Source of the DNA: Paenibacillus sp. JCM 18996
Lineage (GTDB): Bacteria; Bacillota; Bacilli; Paenibacillales; NBRC-103111
Reading direction: 5' to 3'
Length of the DNA: 64,000 nt
NCBI GenBank assembly: GCA_001313085.1
Contig: BBFE01000008.1
Location: 38,841-102,840 of the forward strand
In this document: positions 42,522 to 53,419 of the stretch, one piece after another
How the letters are laid out: the number at the start of each line of letters is the position of its first letter
Position numbering within the stretch: the stretch's first letter is position 1
The notes under the pieces: generated by a model
What the model saw: the letters and a program-made list of their open reading frames with translations, nothing else
Databases searched by the model: none
Told to the model about the DNA's origin: nothing
Program-made: the position numbers and the translations under genes

Positions 42522-43392
42522 ATGGAACCTTTTGTAAAAGAACCGGGACAGCCTGTTTTATATCGTTTGGAGAAATGGACCGACCGTTTCAGCTTCCTTA
42601 CTGCGGGGGTCACCTCCCGGGAAGGCGGAGTCAGCCAAGGGGACTTTTCATCGCTGAACTGCGGCTTCATGTGGCGGACCGTCCGGATGCGGTCATTGCC
42701 AATCGCAGGAAGGTGGCCGCGAGGCTGGGAGTCTCTTTTGAAGCGCTCACTTTCGCCGATCAGGTGCACGGGAATGATATTGCCATTATCACGGAGCGGG
42801 AACGTGGCATGGGAAGAGAGTCGATGGAAACCGCCCTGCAGAAAACCGACGGGTTTGTATCGAATGTTGCCGGAGTCGTCCTGTGCGCGATGTTTGCGGA
42901 CTGCGTTCCGCTTTATTTTGTCGATCCCGTGCGTAAAGCCGTCGGCCTGGCCCATGCGGGCTGGAAAGGCACAGTGCTGCGCATTGCGGAGAAAACAGTC
43001 CGGGCTATGACGGAATCGTTCGGTAGCCGTCCGGAGGATATCCTGGGTGCTGTAGGGCCTTCGATCGGCGTGTGCTGCTACGAGGTGGATCAAATGGTAA
43101 TCGACCGGGTAAAGGAAGCGTTAGGGCCAGACAACTTCGGCGATGCGGGAATCATGATTCCATGCCTTTTTACGAAAGAAAACCGGGCGGAAAATACATG
43201 CTGAACTTGCAACACACTAATCGACACATTATGATAAAAGCAGGAATTTTGCCGTCTCATATCGAAATAAGCAATTTATGCACCAGCTGTCAAAACGAAA
43301 TTTTTTTTCTCCCATCGTAAAGAAGGCGGGAAAACAGGCAGGATCATGGCTTATTTAGGGATTCTACAGGAAAGGCATCAGGCGGGAAAGTG
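42522..43392 (+). CDS. pgeF: Peptidoglycan editing factor PgeF (YlmD, YfiH family)
   Basis: About 290 residues. This family (multicopper polyphenol oxidase/laccase-like, DUF152) removes wrongly incorporated L-Ser from UDP-MurNAc precursors in E. coli. Metal-site motifs: VHGNDIAII, MFADCVPLYFVDP, AHAGWKGTVLR and GPSIGVCCYEVDQM; the C-terminus has NLCTSCQNEIFFSHRK. GGAGGAGAC precedes ATG 42522. Breaks near 42668, 43183 and at the T run 43303-43310. It begins the ylmD-ylmE-sepF-ylmG-ylmH-divIVA group. Confidence 0.87.
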
Positions 43393-43401
43393 AGATAGTT
43401 T

Positions 43402-44089
43402 ATGGACTTTTTTAAAACGTGTAAAAGAGATAGAGGACAGAATCGCAAACGCATGCGAAAGAAGCGGAAGAAGACGGAGCGACGTGCAGGTGGTCGCAGT
43501 TACGAAGTACGTCTCACTGGAAACGACCCGTATGGTGATGGAGAACGGATTCACCCATATCGGCGAGAACCGCTGGCAGGATGCGCAGCCCAAATGGGAA
43601 GCGCTTGACGGCGCCGGCACCTGGCATTTTATCGGCCATCTGCAGACGAACAAGGTGAAGGAAGTGGCAGGCAGATTCTCTTATATCCATTCGCTGGACA
43701 GGCTCTCTCTGGCGAAAGAGATCGAGAAGAAAGCCGCCTCTCTCGGGATTACGGCCCGATGTTTCATACAGCTCAACATATCGGGCGAAGATACGAAATT
43801 CGGCATGGGACCGGAAGCGTTATTTTCCTTTGTGAAAGAAATTCGGAACATGGAGCATATACATATCGCCGGTTTAATGACTATGGCGCCCTATGAAGCG
43901 GAGCCCGAGGCAACCCGGCCGGTGTTCAGGCGGCTGCGTGAGCTGCGGGATGAGCTGAACGGCACAGGAATGCTCCGCTACGAGGTCGAAGGGCTGTCGA
44001 TGGGGATGTCGGGCGATTTTGAGGTGGCCGTGGAAGAGGGCGCTACCTGGATCAGGCTGGGCACCGTCTTGGTCGGAAAGGAACTGTAA
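43402..44089 (+). CDS. ylmE: YggS/YlmE-family pyridoxal phosphate homeostasis protein
   Basis: About 229 residues, alanine racemase-like barrel that binds PLP without known catalysis. The PLP lysine is in VVAVTKYVSLETTRM. NGFTHIGENRWQDAQ, WHFIGHLQTNKVKEV, SGEDTKFG and LSMGMSGDFEVAVEEGATW follow, all standard. The true start is ATG 43402, which is put in the right frame by taking five T instead of six at 43407-43412 (text LKRVKEIEDRIANACER). Confidence 0.9.
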
Positions 44090-44131
44090 ACCGGTTCCGC
44101 AAATATATCTCTTAGAAATGGAGTGACGGCA

Positions 44132-44559
44132 ATGGGTATAATGAATAAGTTCATGCATTTTATCGGAATGCAGGAAGAGGAAGAGATCATACAGCGCGAG
44201 CGTGTGGTGGAAGCCCCGGCGGAAGAGCATGAAACCAATACGCCCGATGCGCGTAAGAATAAGAATAATATCGTGAGCATACATTCCCAGAAGAATGTGC
44301 GGGTGGTGCTGAACGAACCCCATTCTTTCGAAGAGACTCAGGATATTGCGGACCATTTGCGCTCCAGAAGGCCTGTCATCGTCAACCTTCACAGGGTCAG
44401 GCCGGAAATCGCAATGCGGATCGTGGATTTTCTAAGCGGTACCGTGTATGCCCTGAACGGCAACATGTCCAAACTCGGCACCAATATTTTTTTCTGTGCA
44501 CACCGGACTCCATCGAGATTCAAGGATCCATTAAGGACATACTACACGAAGAAACTTAA
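44132..44559 (+). CDS. sepF: Cell division protein SepF
   Basis: About 142 residues. It binds FtsZ and membranes and aligns the ring. The N-terminal amphipathic helix is MGIMNKFMHFIGM. The middle is acidic and disordered. The SepF domain is VRVVLNEPHSFEETQDIAD, RRPVIVNLHRV and RIVDFLSGTVYALNGNM. A frame break at the T run 44486-44491 hides the true tail (LCTPDSIEIQG, DILHEET), which ends at 44559. Sits between ylmE and ylmG as in B. subtilis. Confidence 0.92.
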
Positions 44560-44587
44560 GTCATAATAACTTTATGAGGTGAACGGA

Positions 44588-44857
44588 TTGTATAACAGTG
44601 TTAACTCGACGATTGATTTATTAGGCTCCATCTATTCCTATATGATTATAGGATATGTTTTATTATCATGGCTCCCGAATGTCCGGGACAGCTTTATCGG
44701 CGAATGGCTGGGAAAATTAGTCGAGCCATACCTTTCGGTTTTCCGCCGGTTTATTCCCCCGATCGGTGGCATGATCGACCTTTCTCCGATTATTGCGCTG
44801 ATCGCTTTGAGATTCGTTATTCTCGGCATTAAAGTGGTTGTCGGCTTCTTTATTTAA
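44588..44857 (+). CDS. ylmG: YggT-family membrane protein YlmG
   Basis: About 89 residues, intact. Two membrane segments (IYSYMIIGYVLLSW and IALIALRFVILGIKVVVGF) and the family text FRRFIPPIGGMIDLSPI between them. TTG 44588 is preferred as start because AGGTGA lies 6 bases upstream; the GTG at 44579 is within that site. YggT proteins are linked to division and membrane organisation but have no firm biochemical role. Confidence 0.85.
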   Translation: MYNSVNSTIDLLGSIYSYMIIGYVLLSWLPNVRDSFIGEWLGKLVEPYLSVFRRFIPPIGGMIDLSPIIALIALRFVILGIKVVVGFFI

Positions 44858-44885
44858 CCTTTTATCTTCAACAATGTGAGGGATT

Positions 44886-45664
44886 ATGGATATATATTCG
44901 CATTTTCATCCGGATGAGCAGCCATTTATCGACAAAGCGGCCGAGTGGGTGGACAAAGCCGCCCGGAATCACGCAGTCAAAAGAACTGATTTTCTGGATC
45001 CGAGACAGGCGTTTATTCTCAGTACACTTGTCAACCGCGAACCGGATGTGCACATCCGCCTTGACGGAGGATATGGCGAAGCGGAACGCAAGAGGGCGAT
45101 TACAGCCCCGGACTACAGGCCGCTTGATGAAGAGGACATGGGCATCAGGGTGCTCTCTATCACTTCCGGAGACAATAAGTTTCTTACTTTGGAGCATGGA
45201 GATTACATGGGCGCCATCCTCGGCTTAGGGATGAAAAGGGACAAGATCGGTGACATACACGTCCATGAAGACGGCTGCCACTGCCTGATCGCGGAGGAAG
45301 TGAGCGATTTCATGCGGCTTGAGCTGAGACAGGTGCATAAAGTGAATGTGCTGACCGAGATTTTGCCGGTGGACGAGCTCCGAACGTCGGCTGCTTCCCT
45401 GGAGGAAGCCCATATCTCGGTCGCTTCCCTGCGTCTCGACGGGATTGCGAGCGACGTGTTCCATCTGAGCAGAGCCAAAATTCTTCTCCCGATCAAAGCC
45501 GGACGCTGCCGCGTCAACTGGAAGGCCGAGGATGACCCGAGCACGCCGCTGAAAGCGGGGGACATGGTATCGATTCAGGGCTTTGGCCGGTTTAAAATGC
45601 TGGAAGTCGAAGGCGTAACGAAAAAAAAGGCAGATGGCGGGTCAAAATCGGAAAGTATGTGTAA
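44886..45664 (+). CDS. ylmH: S4-domain RNA-binding protein YlmH
   Basis: About 259 residues. The N-terminal region (HPDEQPFIDKAAEWVDKA) and DILGLGMKRDKIGDIHV-type text are typical of YlmH. The C-terminal S4 domain is SVASLRLDGIASDVFHLSR, GRCRVNWK and PLKAGDMVSIQGFGRFKM. YlmH has been linked to ribosome-associated quality control in B. subtilis. The A run 45621-45628 (eight, should be six) hides the end GRWRVKIGKYV at 45664. Confidence 0.88.
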
Positions 45665-45765
45665 GTCCAGGCAGGAATATCTTTTTTCATGTCGAATAAT
45701 AAGCTGTAATGTCCTTTCCTTTATCGTCGGACGGAACGGTTTTAAAATATGTAGGAGGTGCAGCA

Positions 45766-46326
45766 ATGCCGTTAACACCATTAGATATACATAATAAGGA
45801 GTTCGGCCGTTCTTTCCGCGGCTATGACGAGGATGAAGTGAATGAGTTTCTTGATCAGGTCATTAAAGATTATGAGGCGCTGATCCGCGAAAACAAGGAG
45901 CTGCAGAACCGACTGACGACGATTCAAGAGCGTTTGGACCATTTCAGCACCATCGAGGAAACGTTGAGCAAAACGATTATTGTGGCGCAGGAAGCAGCCG
46001 ACGAGGTCAAGACCAACGCCAAGAAAGAAGCGCAGCTGATCGTTAAAGAGGCGGAGAAGAACGCTGACCGCATCATTAACGAATCGTTGGTCAAATCCCG
46101 CCAGATTGCTATAGAGATTGAAGAGTTACGCAAACAGGCTTCCGTTTACAGAACGCGTTTCCGTACGCTTCTGGAAGCGCAGCTGGAGATATTGGGCAAA
46201 GAGGAATGGGAAGCTCTGGACCGCAGCGAGCGCATGGATCGACTGGAGCGCAACGAGCTGGAGAAGCTGGCTGAGAGAATACGCACGGTTCGCCCGGCGC
46301 GGATGAAGCTGAGAGACTGCCGCTGA
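45766..46326 (+). CDS. divIVA: Cell-pole and septum protein DivIVA
   Basis: About 186 residues, intact. The conserved membrane-binding N-terminus PLTPLDIHNKEFGRSFRGY is followed by DEDEVNEFLDQVIKDYEAL and long coiled coils. The ATG at 45766 has AGGAGGTG in front; open frame upstream is not coding. DivIVA recognises curved membrane at septa and poles and recruits division inhibitors or, in sporulation, chromosome anchors. Placed directly before the ileS leader, as usual. Confidence 0.93.
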   Translation: MPLTPLDIHNKEFGRSFRGYDEDEVNEFLDQVIKDYEALIRENKELQNRLTTIQERLDHFSTIEETLSKTIIVAQEAADEVKTNAKKEAQLIVKEAEKNADRIINESLVKSRQIAIEIEELRKQASVYRTRFRTLLEAQLEILGKEEWEALDRSERMDRLERNELEKLAERIRTVRPARMKLRDCR

Positions 46327-46416
46327 AGTTCTTGATCCTGCTCTTTTAGCATTTCGTCGTCCTCCTCGTATGCGGTATTGCACGCGGGTGGTCAGACCCC
46401 ATGCCGCCCAGGTTGG

Positions 46417-46445
46417 TTGACGGAGCCCGGGAAATCCGATATACT
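46417..46445 (+). promoter_or_regulatory. SigA-type promoter of ileS
   Basis: TTGACG (46417-46422) and TATACT (46440-46445) are exactly 17 bases apart, with transcription expected to start shortly before the T-box leader. Confidence 0.75.
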
Positions 46446-46454
46446 TCATCGTAA

Positions 46455-46735
46455 CGTTATATTTTTTCGTCAAAGCGATGAATAGGAAGAGTAGTCCGCT
46501 CCATTCGGAGCCAGCGAGTTAGGGATACGGTGTGAGCCTAACCTTCGACAGCGGCCGAAAATCACCTATGAGCGTCTCTTGAACGCCAGACCAGTAAAGA
46601 GAATCGGGTAATTCCGTTATCAATTGGCGAGTGACAGCTTGCAGAAGGGCGATCGGTTCTTTTGCTGCTTTCAATAAGGGTGGTACCGCGGGTAACTTCT
46701 CGTCCCTTCTGGGATGAGAAGTTTTTTTTGCTTTT
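46455..46735 (+). promoter_or_regulatory. T-box riboswitch, isoleucine type, upstream of ileS
   Basis: A tRNA-sensing leader. Near its start GAATAGGAAGAGTAGT is the usual stem I opening. An ATC at 46561-46563 followed by A fits the specifier codon for isoleucine. The conserved T-box AAGGGTGGTACCGCGGG lies at 46676-46692. The intrinsic terminator is AACTTCTC...GAGAAGTT with eight T (46694-46731). Uncharged tRNA-Ile would favour the antiterminator and switch on ileS. Confidence 0.9.
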
Positions 46736-46789
46736 TTTACCGTCAAATTAGATGTCCAGGTTTATTAAAGAAAAAAGGAGAGATTGGCA

Positions 46790-49552
46790 ATGGATTATGG
46801 CAAGACTTTAAATCTGCTGAAGACCGATTTCCCAATGCGCGGAAACCTGCCTGCGGCTGAGCCGAAAATGCAGGAATGGTGGGAAGAGATCGATATTTAC
46901 AAGCAGGTACAGGAGAGCCGCAAAGGCAAACCGAAGTTTATCCTGCACGACGGGCCTCCGTATGCGAATGGCGATATTCATATCGGGCATGCTTTGAACA
47001 AAATTTTGAAGGATTTTATCGTCCGGTTCAAAACGATGCAGGGCTTTGACGCGCCTATGTACCGGGTTGGGATACGCACGGTTTGCCGATCGAGCAGGCC
47101 ATTTCCAACAGCGGCAAGGTGGACCGCAAAAAAAATGGGGGTACCTGAATTCCGTGAATACTGCAAAGAGTACGCTTTGCAGTGGGTGGAAAAGCAGAAA
47201 AGCCAATTCAAGCGCCTGTCAGTCAGGGGAGATTGGAACAATCCCTATATTACGCTGATGCCTGAATATGAAGCGGAGCAAATCCGCCTCTTCGGAACGA
47301 TGGTGCAGCGCGGATACATTTATAAAGGGCTCAAGCCGGTGTACTGGTCTCCTTCTTCCGAAAGCGCTCTTGCCGAAGCGGAAATCGAGTATAAGGAGAA
47401 AACTTCCCCGTCCATCTATGTGGCTTTCGAGGTTAAGGACGGCAAAGGCAAGCTGCCTGAAGATGCTTCCATTGTCATCTGGACGACAACTCCATGGACG
47501 CTTCCTGCGAACCTTGGAATCAGCGTGCATCCGGATTTCGACTATGTGGTGGTCGAGGTGGAGGGCAAAAAAATACGTCCTGGCCGAAGGCATGCTGGAA
47601 GCGGCGGCCAAAGAAATCGGCTGGACGGATTGGACGGTCCTGTCGAAACTGAAAGGATCGGAAATGGAGTATGTGCTGTGCCAGCATCCGTTCTATGACC
47701 GAGCCTCCCTTGTTATGGTCGGAGACCATGTAACCCTGGATGCCGGTACCGGATGCGTTCACACCGCTCCGGGACACGGGGAGGAAGACTTTGCGGTCGG
47801 CCAGCGGTACGGCATCGGCGTGCTCAGCCCAATTGACGATGCGGGGCATCTGACGGCTGAAGCGCCCGGCTTTGAAGGAGTGTTCTACGATAAAGCGAAC
47901 AAGCTGATCACCGAGAAGCTGCAGGAATCGGGCCATCTGCTTAAGCTCAGTTTCATTACTCATCAATACGCGCATGACTGGAGAACGAAGAAGCCGGTTA
48001 TCTATCGCGCAACCGAGCAGTGGTTTGCGTCGATCGACAAGTTCCGGCAGGAAATGCTGGAGGAAATCAAGGAGATCAAATGGACGCCGGAGTGGGGAGA
48101 AGTAAGGCTGCACAATATGATCGCAGACCGTGGAGATTGGTGTATTTCCAGGCAGCGCGCGTGGGGCGTGCCGATTCCGATGTTCTATTGCCGCAGCTGC
48201 AGCCATCCTTTTGTGAATGAAGCGACAATCGAGCATGTGGCGCAAATTTTTTTTGCCAAGGAAGGCTCCAACGCATGGTTCATTAGAGATGAGAAGGATC
48301 TGCTGCCGGAAGGTATGGTTTGTCCGGAGTGCGGGGGAGAACACTTCCGTAAGGAAACGGACATTATGGATGTCTGGTTTGATTCCGGCTCCAGCCATGC
48401 GGCCGTGCTGCAAGCGCGTCCGGAGCTGCAGTGGCCTGCGGACTTGTATCTGGAAGGTTCCGACCAATACCGCGGCTGGTACAACTCGTCCTTGATTACA
48501 GGCGTCGCGACCAAAGGCGAAGCGCCGTATGAAGCATCCTCAGCCATGGATTTACTCTGGACGGAGAAGGACGCAAAATGTCCAAGTCGCTCGGCAATAC
48601 GGTTGATCCCAACCAGGTGAGCAACAAGCTCGGGGCGGATATCCTGCGTTTGTGGGTATCATCTGTCGATTACCAATCGGACGTCAGGATCTCGGATAAC
48701 ATCCTTACCCAAATTTCCGAAAATTACCGCAAAATCCGCAATACGTTAAGATTCCTGCTTGGCAACTTGAATGGCTTCAATCCGTATGAAGACCAAGTGG
48801 AATTCGGGCAATTGAATGAGCTCGACCAATTTGCGTTGATCCGGCTGAACCGGATGGCTGAACGCGTGCTCAAGGCTTACGAGAAGTACGAATTCCATGT
48901 GGTGTATCAATCGATCCATCATTTCTGCGCTGTTGAACTGAGCGCATTCTATCTGGATATCATCAAAGACCGTTTATACGCGAGCGCTCCGAACGATGCG
49001 GGCAGGAAAGCCGCCCAATCGGTGCTGTATGACGCATTGATGTCAATTACCAAACTGATGGCACCGATTCTGCCTTATACTGCGGATGAGGTATGGAAAT
49101 TCATCCCGGGAACTGAGCTTCCAAGCGTACAGATGAGCGAGTTTCCGGCAATCCGCACTGCGTATTATAACGATACTCTGGAAAGCAAGTGGAACCGGTT
49201 TATCGATATCCGCGATGAAGCGCTCAAAGCGTTGGAGGAGGCCCGGCAGGGGAAAGTCATCGGCAACTCTTTAAGCGCCGCGCTGCATCTGTACCCGACG
49301 GCGGAAACAAGGGAAGTGCTGTCACAGCTGAGTGAGCTGGATCAATTGTTTATCGTTTCCGCGGTGTACGTTCACGGAGAAGAGGAATCCGCTCCGGACT
49401 CCGCGAACAAGCATATGGCTGTTGAAGTAGAGGTTGCGGATGGGGAGAAATGCGAAAGATGCTGGATCGTAACTCCTGAAGTGGGGCAAAGCCAAGAGCA
49501 TCCGACTCTGTGCAAACGATGCGCTGCCGTAGTGGAAACATTGGAACTCTGA
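46790..49552 (+). CDS. ileS: Isoleucyl-tRNA synthetase
   Basis: About 920 residues, class I synthetase with editing domain. HIGH motif at [14 protein letters not shown] (about residue 60), editing domain with [16 protein letters not shown] at [13 protein letters not shown] (about 597), and a C-terminal zinc motif CERCW...CKRC. Breaks: lost bases and an A run between 47058 and 47138 garble the text after MYR (natural [18 protein letters not shown]); A run 47568-47574; T run 48246-48253 (in frame); lost bases near 48530-48570 just before KMSKS. AAAGGAGAG is the ribosome site. Confidence 0.95.
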
Positions 49553-49562
49553 ATGAGGGTGC

Positions 49563-49606
49563 AGCAGCAGAACGCTGAGCATCGCATCGGTTCTGCTGCC
49601 GTTTTA
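49563..49606. terminator. Hairpin between ileS and the convergent DksA-like gene
   Basis: GCAGCAGAAC and GTTCTGCTGC form a 10-pair stem, followed by GTTTTAC. The tail is weak in both directions. Confidence 0.55.
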
Positions 49607-49612
49607 CGAATG

Positions 49613-50367
49613 TCAGCTATAGAGGTGATCGTCGTTTTCTTCTTCATAAAGGTCGTCGGGCTCGAGCAGACCCTGGCCTTCTCGGCCTGACATATATTTC
49701 CGGTAAGCTTCATTGCGAACCACCGAAACGTTCTGGCCGTACATGTCGGTGGCTATGAAACTTTCGTACAGTTCGACATATCCGTCGTTCTCGTCCGCTT
49801 CGATGTACATTTCGTCGTAATCGTCAATGTCCCGTCCTTCCTGCATGGCAGGACTGTTGGAGGAGCCGTACCTTTCAACGATCTGCCAGGCGTCTTCACC
49901 GTCAAACTGGTTCTGCTCCGGCAGCTCGTCCAGGCTGGTCCGTCCGAACGGAGGCGCCAGCACTTCTTCTTCTACTGGTCTGTCGTCGGAGGAATACCGG
50001 TTAGGGACGTGCTTGATGCAGTACAATGTGGTCGGTACAGCCTGCAGCCGTTCGAACGGAATGGGCTGTCGGCAGACCGAACAGGAGCCGTATGTGCCGT
50101 GCCTTAACGCGTCAAGGGCCACAAGCACATCCTCCAGATGGTGTGTGGCATTTTCATTGAGCGCAATATCCTTTTCACGTTCGAATGTTTCGGTGCCGAT
50201 GTCGGCAGGATGATTATCGTAGGTGGAAAGTTCACTCATATTATCCCGCAAAGAGCCGTTCAAGTTAAAATGGTCGTTGAGTTGGAATTGTTTTTTTCAG
50301 AATCCCGCTTTTCGTCCAAAAGAGTGTTCCATAATTGCTTGAGCTGGTCCTGTGTCAAGTGGCTCAT
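49613..50367 (-). CDS. TraR/DksA-type zinc-finger protein (YteA/YlyA-like)
   Basis: About 250 residues. Starts MSHLTQDQLKQLWNTLLDE at 50367, after GGGAAGGGAGAAG; a break at the A run near 50290 separates this from the rest. The zinc finger CSVCRQPIPFERLQA ends in CIKH rather than Cys-x2-Cys, as is common in Bacillus YteA/YlyA. A long acidic tail (DDYDEMYIEADENDGYVEL) follows. B. subtilis ylyA lies at the same place between ileS and lspA and modulates SigG-dependent transcription; that role here is inference. Confidence 0.8.
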
Positions 50368-50483
50368 CAGTGTAACTTCTCCCTTCCCAAACAGTTTGGC
50401 CTTGCCTATAGCTTGGTCAGAATCCGGTTTTTTCTAGTGAGGGAATTGCATGAACAGATAGGAATTCGTTAGGAGGACTCGGC

Positions 50484-51002
50484 TTGAAATTGTTAAAATT
50501 TTATGGGTTGGCACTGGTTGTCTTTCTTTTGGACCAAGCGACGAAATGGTACATTGTCAATCATTTGGCGCTTTACGAATCCAGATCGGTGATCGGAGAA
50601 TTTTTTTCAAATCGTATCGCATCGCAACCGCGGGGCGGCTTTCGGTATACTGCAGAACCAGAGATGGTTTTTCATCGCAATTACGATAGCGGTCGTGATC
50701 GGGATTATATGGTACCTTCACCGTACAGTGGCCGAGCGGAAAAAAGCTTCTGCCGTTTGCGTTAAGCCTTTTGCTTGGAGGAGCTTTAGGGAATTTCGTG
50801 GACCGCGCGCTGTTCGGCGAGGTTGTGGATTTTTTTCCAGTTCACTTTCCGGTTTAACTTTCTGGGCAAGGACATAGACTATACGTATCCTATATTCAAT
50901 GTCGCGGATTCGGCGATCGTGGCCGGAGTGGTCCTTATTTTCGTGGACTCGCTTCTGGCTTGGAGAAAAGAAAGACGGGGTTTGACCAATGACGGCAACT
51001 GA
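50484..51002 (+). CDS. lspA: Lipoprotein signal peptidase II
   Basis: About 172 residues with four membrane spans. It cuts the signal peptide of lipid-modified prolipoproteins, such as the YlaJ and OppA types in this window. Motifs: [13 protein letters not shown] in the first span, NRGAAFGIL, and the catalytic aspartates in [15 protein letters not shown] and [13 protein letters not shown]. Breaks at T run 50601-50607 and near 50640, 50741, 50831 and 50855. The 3' end overlaps the next gene by 14 bases. Confidence 0.88.
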
Positions 51003-51934
51003 GCGTGACAGCGCGGAAAGCTTGGAATGGACGGTGGAGCAGGACGCGGTGTCCGAGCGCATCGACAAATTCATAACGGACTCGATCGAAGAAGAAGTCT
51101 CACGGACCCAGGTGCAGATGTGGGTAAAAAAACGGCAATGTGACCGTGAACGGAAGCCCCGTAAAACCTAATTATAAACTTTCGCTGAATGATTCAGTCG
51201 TGTTGACCATTCCGGAACCCGAATCTGTTGAAATCGAAGCTGAACCGATACCGATTGAAGTGGTGTATGAAGACTCCGATGTGATAGTGGTGAACAAACC
51301 GAGAGGAATGGTCGTTCATCCGGCGGTAGGCCACTACAACGGGACATTGGTCAATGCGCTCATGTATCACTGCACAGATCTGTCGGGCATTAATGGCGAG
51401 CTGCGCCCCGGCATCGTACACCGCATCGACAAGGACACTTCCGGATTGATTATGGCAGCCAAAAAATGACCTCGCACACGCCGGATTGGCCGAACAGCTC
51501 AAGGAACACAGTGTAAGCCGCAAATACGTCGCACTCGTGCACGGAAATGTGCTCATGATCACGGCACCATCGACGCGCCCATCGGCAGGGACCCGAAAGA
51601 CCGCAAGCTGTATACGGTCAGGCAGGACAACAGCAAGCAGGCGGTAACACATTTTCTGGTGCTCGAACGTTTTGGAGATTACACTTTGGTTGAATTAAAG
51701 CTGGAGACCGGCAGGACTCATCAAATCCGCGTGCACATGAAGTTCATCGGCCATCCATTAGTCGGCGACCCGTCGTACGGCAAGACGAAGGAAAAGGGGC
51801 CGACCATTGCAGGTCAGGCTCTCCACGCGAAGGTCCTTGGCTTCGTCCACCCGAGGTCGGGAGAAACTTTGGAGTTCGAAGCGCCGATGCCGCAGGATAT
51901 GGAGGAACTGCTCGCGATACTGCGAAACAGATAA
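50989..51934 (+). CDS. ylyB: RluD-family 23S rRNA pseudouridine synthase (YlyB)
   Basis: About 314 residues. An N-terminal S4 domain (SERIDKFITDSIEEEVSRT, VNGSPVKPNYKLS) is followed by the RluA catalytic domain. The active aspartate is in HRIDKDTSGLIM (about residue 147), and ETGRTHQIRVHM and HPLVGDPSYGK follow. Breaks at the A run 51126-51132, A run 51461 and near 51555. Starts inside the 3' end of lspA, so the two are translationally coupled. Confidence 0.9.
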
Positions 51935-51948
51935 TGGGGGAAACCAGA

Positions 51949-53111
51949 ATGGAACACCTTATCAACGAACGAGTAAAAGATATTCAAATATCCGGAATAC
52001 GACGGATCGCGAATCTGGTCAGCGGGTACAGGGATGTCGTTTCCTTGACGATCGGCCAGCCGGACTTTGCCACACCCAACCATATTCTTGAAGCCGGCAA
52101 GAAAGCGATTGATGCCCATAAGACAACTTACACGCCTAACCATGGTCTTTTGGAGCTGAGACAAGCCGCAAGCGATTTCGTGCGGATTAAGTACGGTTTG
52201 GACTATCGTCCGGAAGATGAGGTTATTGTCACCACCGGGGCCAGCCAGGCTTTGGATATAACGCTGCGCACGATTCTGGCGGAAGGCTCTGAGGTCATTC
52301 TTCCCGCTCCGGTCTATCCGGGTTATGAGCCTCTTATCCGGTTGTGCGGAGCAACGCCGGTCTACGTCGATACAACGGATCACGGCTTTATAATGACAGC
52401 AGATCTGATTGCCTCTAAAATAACGGAGAAGACTCGCTGCATCATTTTGTGCTATCCCTCCAACCCTACCGGACGCTTGATGAACCGCCGGGAGCTTAAG
52501 GAAATTGCGGACCTGCTTGAGGGAAAAGAAATTTTTTTTGTCATTTCTGATGAAATCTACAGCGAGCTCATTTACGAAGACAGGCACCACTCTATCGCGG
52601 CGCTGCCCGGTATGAGAGAAAAGACGATTGTCATCAACGGCTTGTCCAAATCCCACTCAATGACGGGCTGGAGGATAGGCTTCACCTTTGCCCCGGCGGC
52701 GCTCACTCAACATATGGTGAAGGTTCACCAGTATAATGTGACTTGTGCCAGCTCTATTTCTCAATATGCGGCTCTGGAAGCTTTGACGAACGGTGTGGAC
52801 GACGCGGAGCCGATGAAGCGGGAATATAAGAAAAGAAGAGACTTCGTTTATTCGCGGTTGGCGGAAATGGGGTTTGATGTGATTTTGCCGGAAGGTGCCT
52901 TTTATATTTTTTTCCGTCTGTAAAATCCTTTGGATTGGATCTATGGTTTTTTACGATGAGGCTGTTGGAAGAGCAGAGGGTGGCTGTAGTCCCCGGTGAC
53001 GCGTTTACCTCTTATGGGGAAGGGTATGTGCGTATTTCCTATGCTTATTCTATGGAAGTGTTGCAAGAAGGGATGATCAGATTGGAAAGATTCATAGAAA
53101 GCCTGAAGTAA
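51949..53111 (+). CDS. patA: Class I aminotransferase, probable N-acetyl-LL-diaminopimelate aminotransferase
   Basis: About 387 residues, PLP enzyme. VSLTIGQPDFATPNHIL and TYTPNHGLLELRQAA at the N-terminus, VTTGASQALDITLRT, CYPSNPTGRLMNR, VISDEIYSELIY, and the PLP lysine in NGLSKSHSMTGWRIGF. The frame breaks at the T run near 52907; the rest (GLDSMVFTMRLLEEQRVAV, RISYAYSMEVLQEG) ends at 53111. The deacetylase and DapH genes beside it point to the acetyl branch of diaminopimelate synthesis, but the exact substrate is inference. Confidence 0.82.
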
Positions 53112-53145
53112 AGAAGCGGACTTAAAATTTTGTGGGGGGACGGAA

Positions 53146-53364
53146 GTGACTCCCTTTCTGTATTTATGGGTAAGTTTTTTCTTCCCGTTCATTATTGTGA
53201 AATTTTGGGCGGAGAGCTTCAAGATATGGACGAGGAGGGTTTGGAACAGCGCTATTTTGAGGCAGAGGAAAGGTCGCCCTCAGCGCGCCCCTACCCTCCC
53301 ATCCGTTGGACGTTTTACGCGGGTACTCAGCAGGTGCCGATTCCCGGGGCTCCCTGCAAAGTAA
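53146..53364 (+). CDS. Possible small membrane protein
   Basis: A 72-codon frame with a GTG start preceded by GTGGGGGGACGGAA. It begins MTPFLYLWVSFFFPFIIVKFW, a clear hydrophobic segment, then a very basic tail. The stop lies inside hairpin repeat copy B. I do not recognise it. The good ribosome site and membrane segment support it; the Arg/Pro-rich tail and the overlap with a repeat do not. Confidence 0.3.
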   Translation: MTPFLYLWVSFFFPFIIVKFWAESFKIWTRRVWNSAILRQRKGRPQRAPTLPSVGRFTRVLSRCRFPGLPAK

Positions 53365-53402
53365 TCGGATTTCGCTTCGAAGCTTCACTTCACTTTGTGG
53401 GG
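53347..53402 (+). repeat. Hairpin repeat, copy B
   Basis: A 56-base copy of the element at 12036-12091 with about 85% identity by eye. Arms CCCTGCAAAGT and ACTTTGTGGGG still pair through G-U pairs, and the inner palindrome GCTTCGAAGC is unchanged. It ends 17 bases from the 3' end of the convergent deacetylase gene. Confidence 0.75.
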
Positions 53403-53419
53403 TTTCTTCAAGTGTAAAA

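Noticed and set aside
33604..48467. Long minus-strand frames opposite murA (33604-34254) and ileS (47520-48467)
   Set aside because: Shadow frames of essential genes that are clearly coded on the plus strand.
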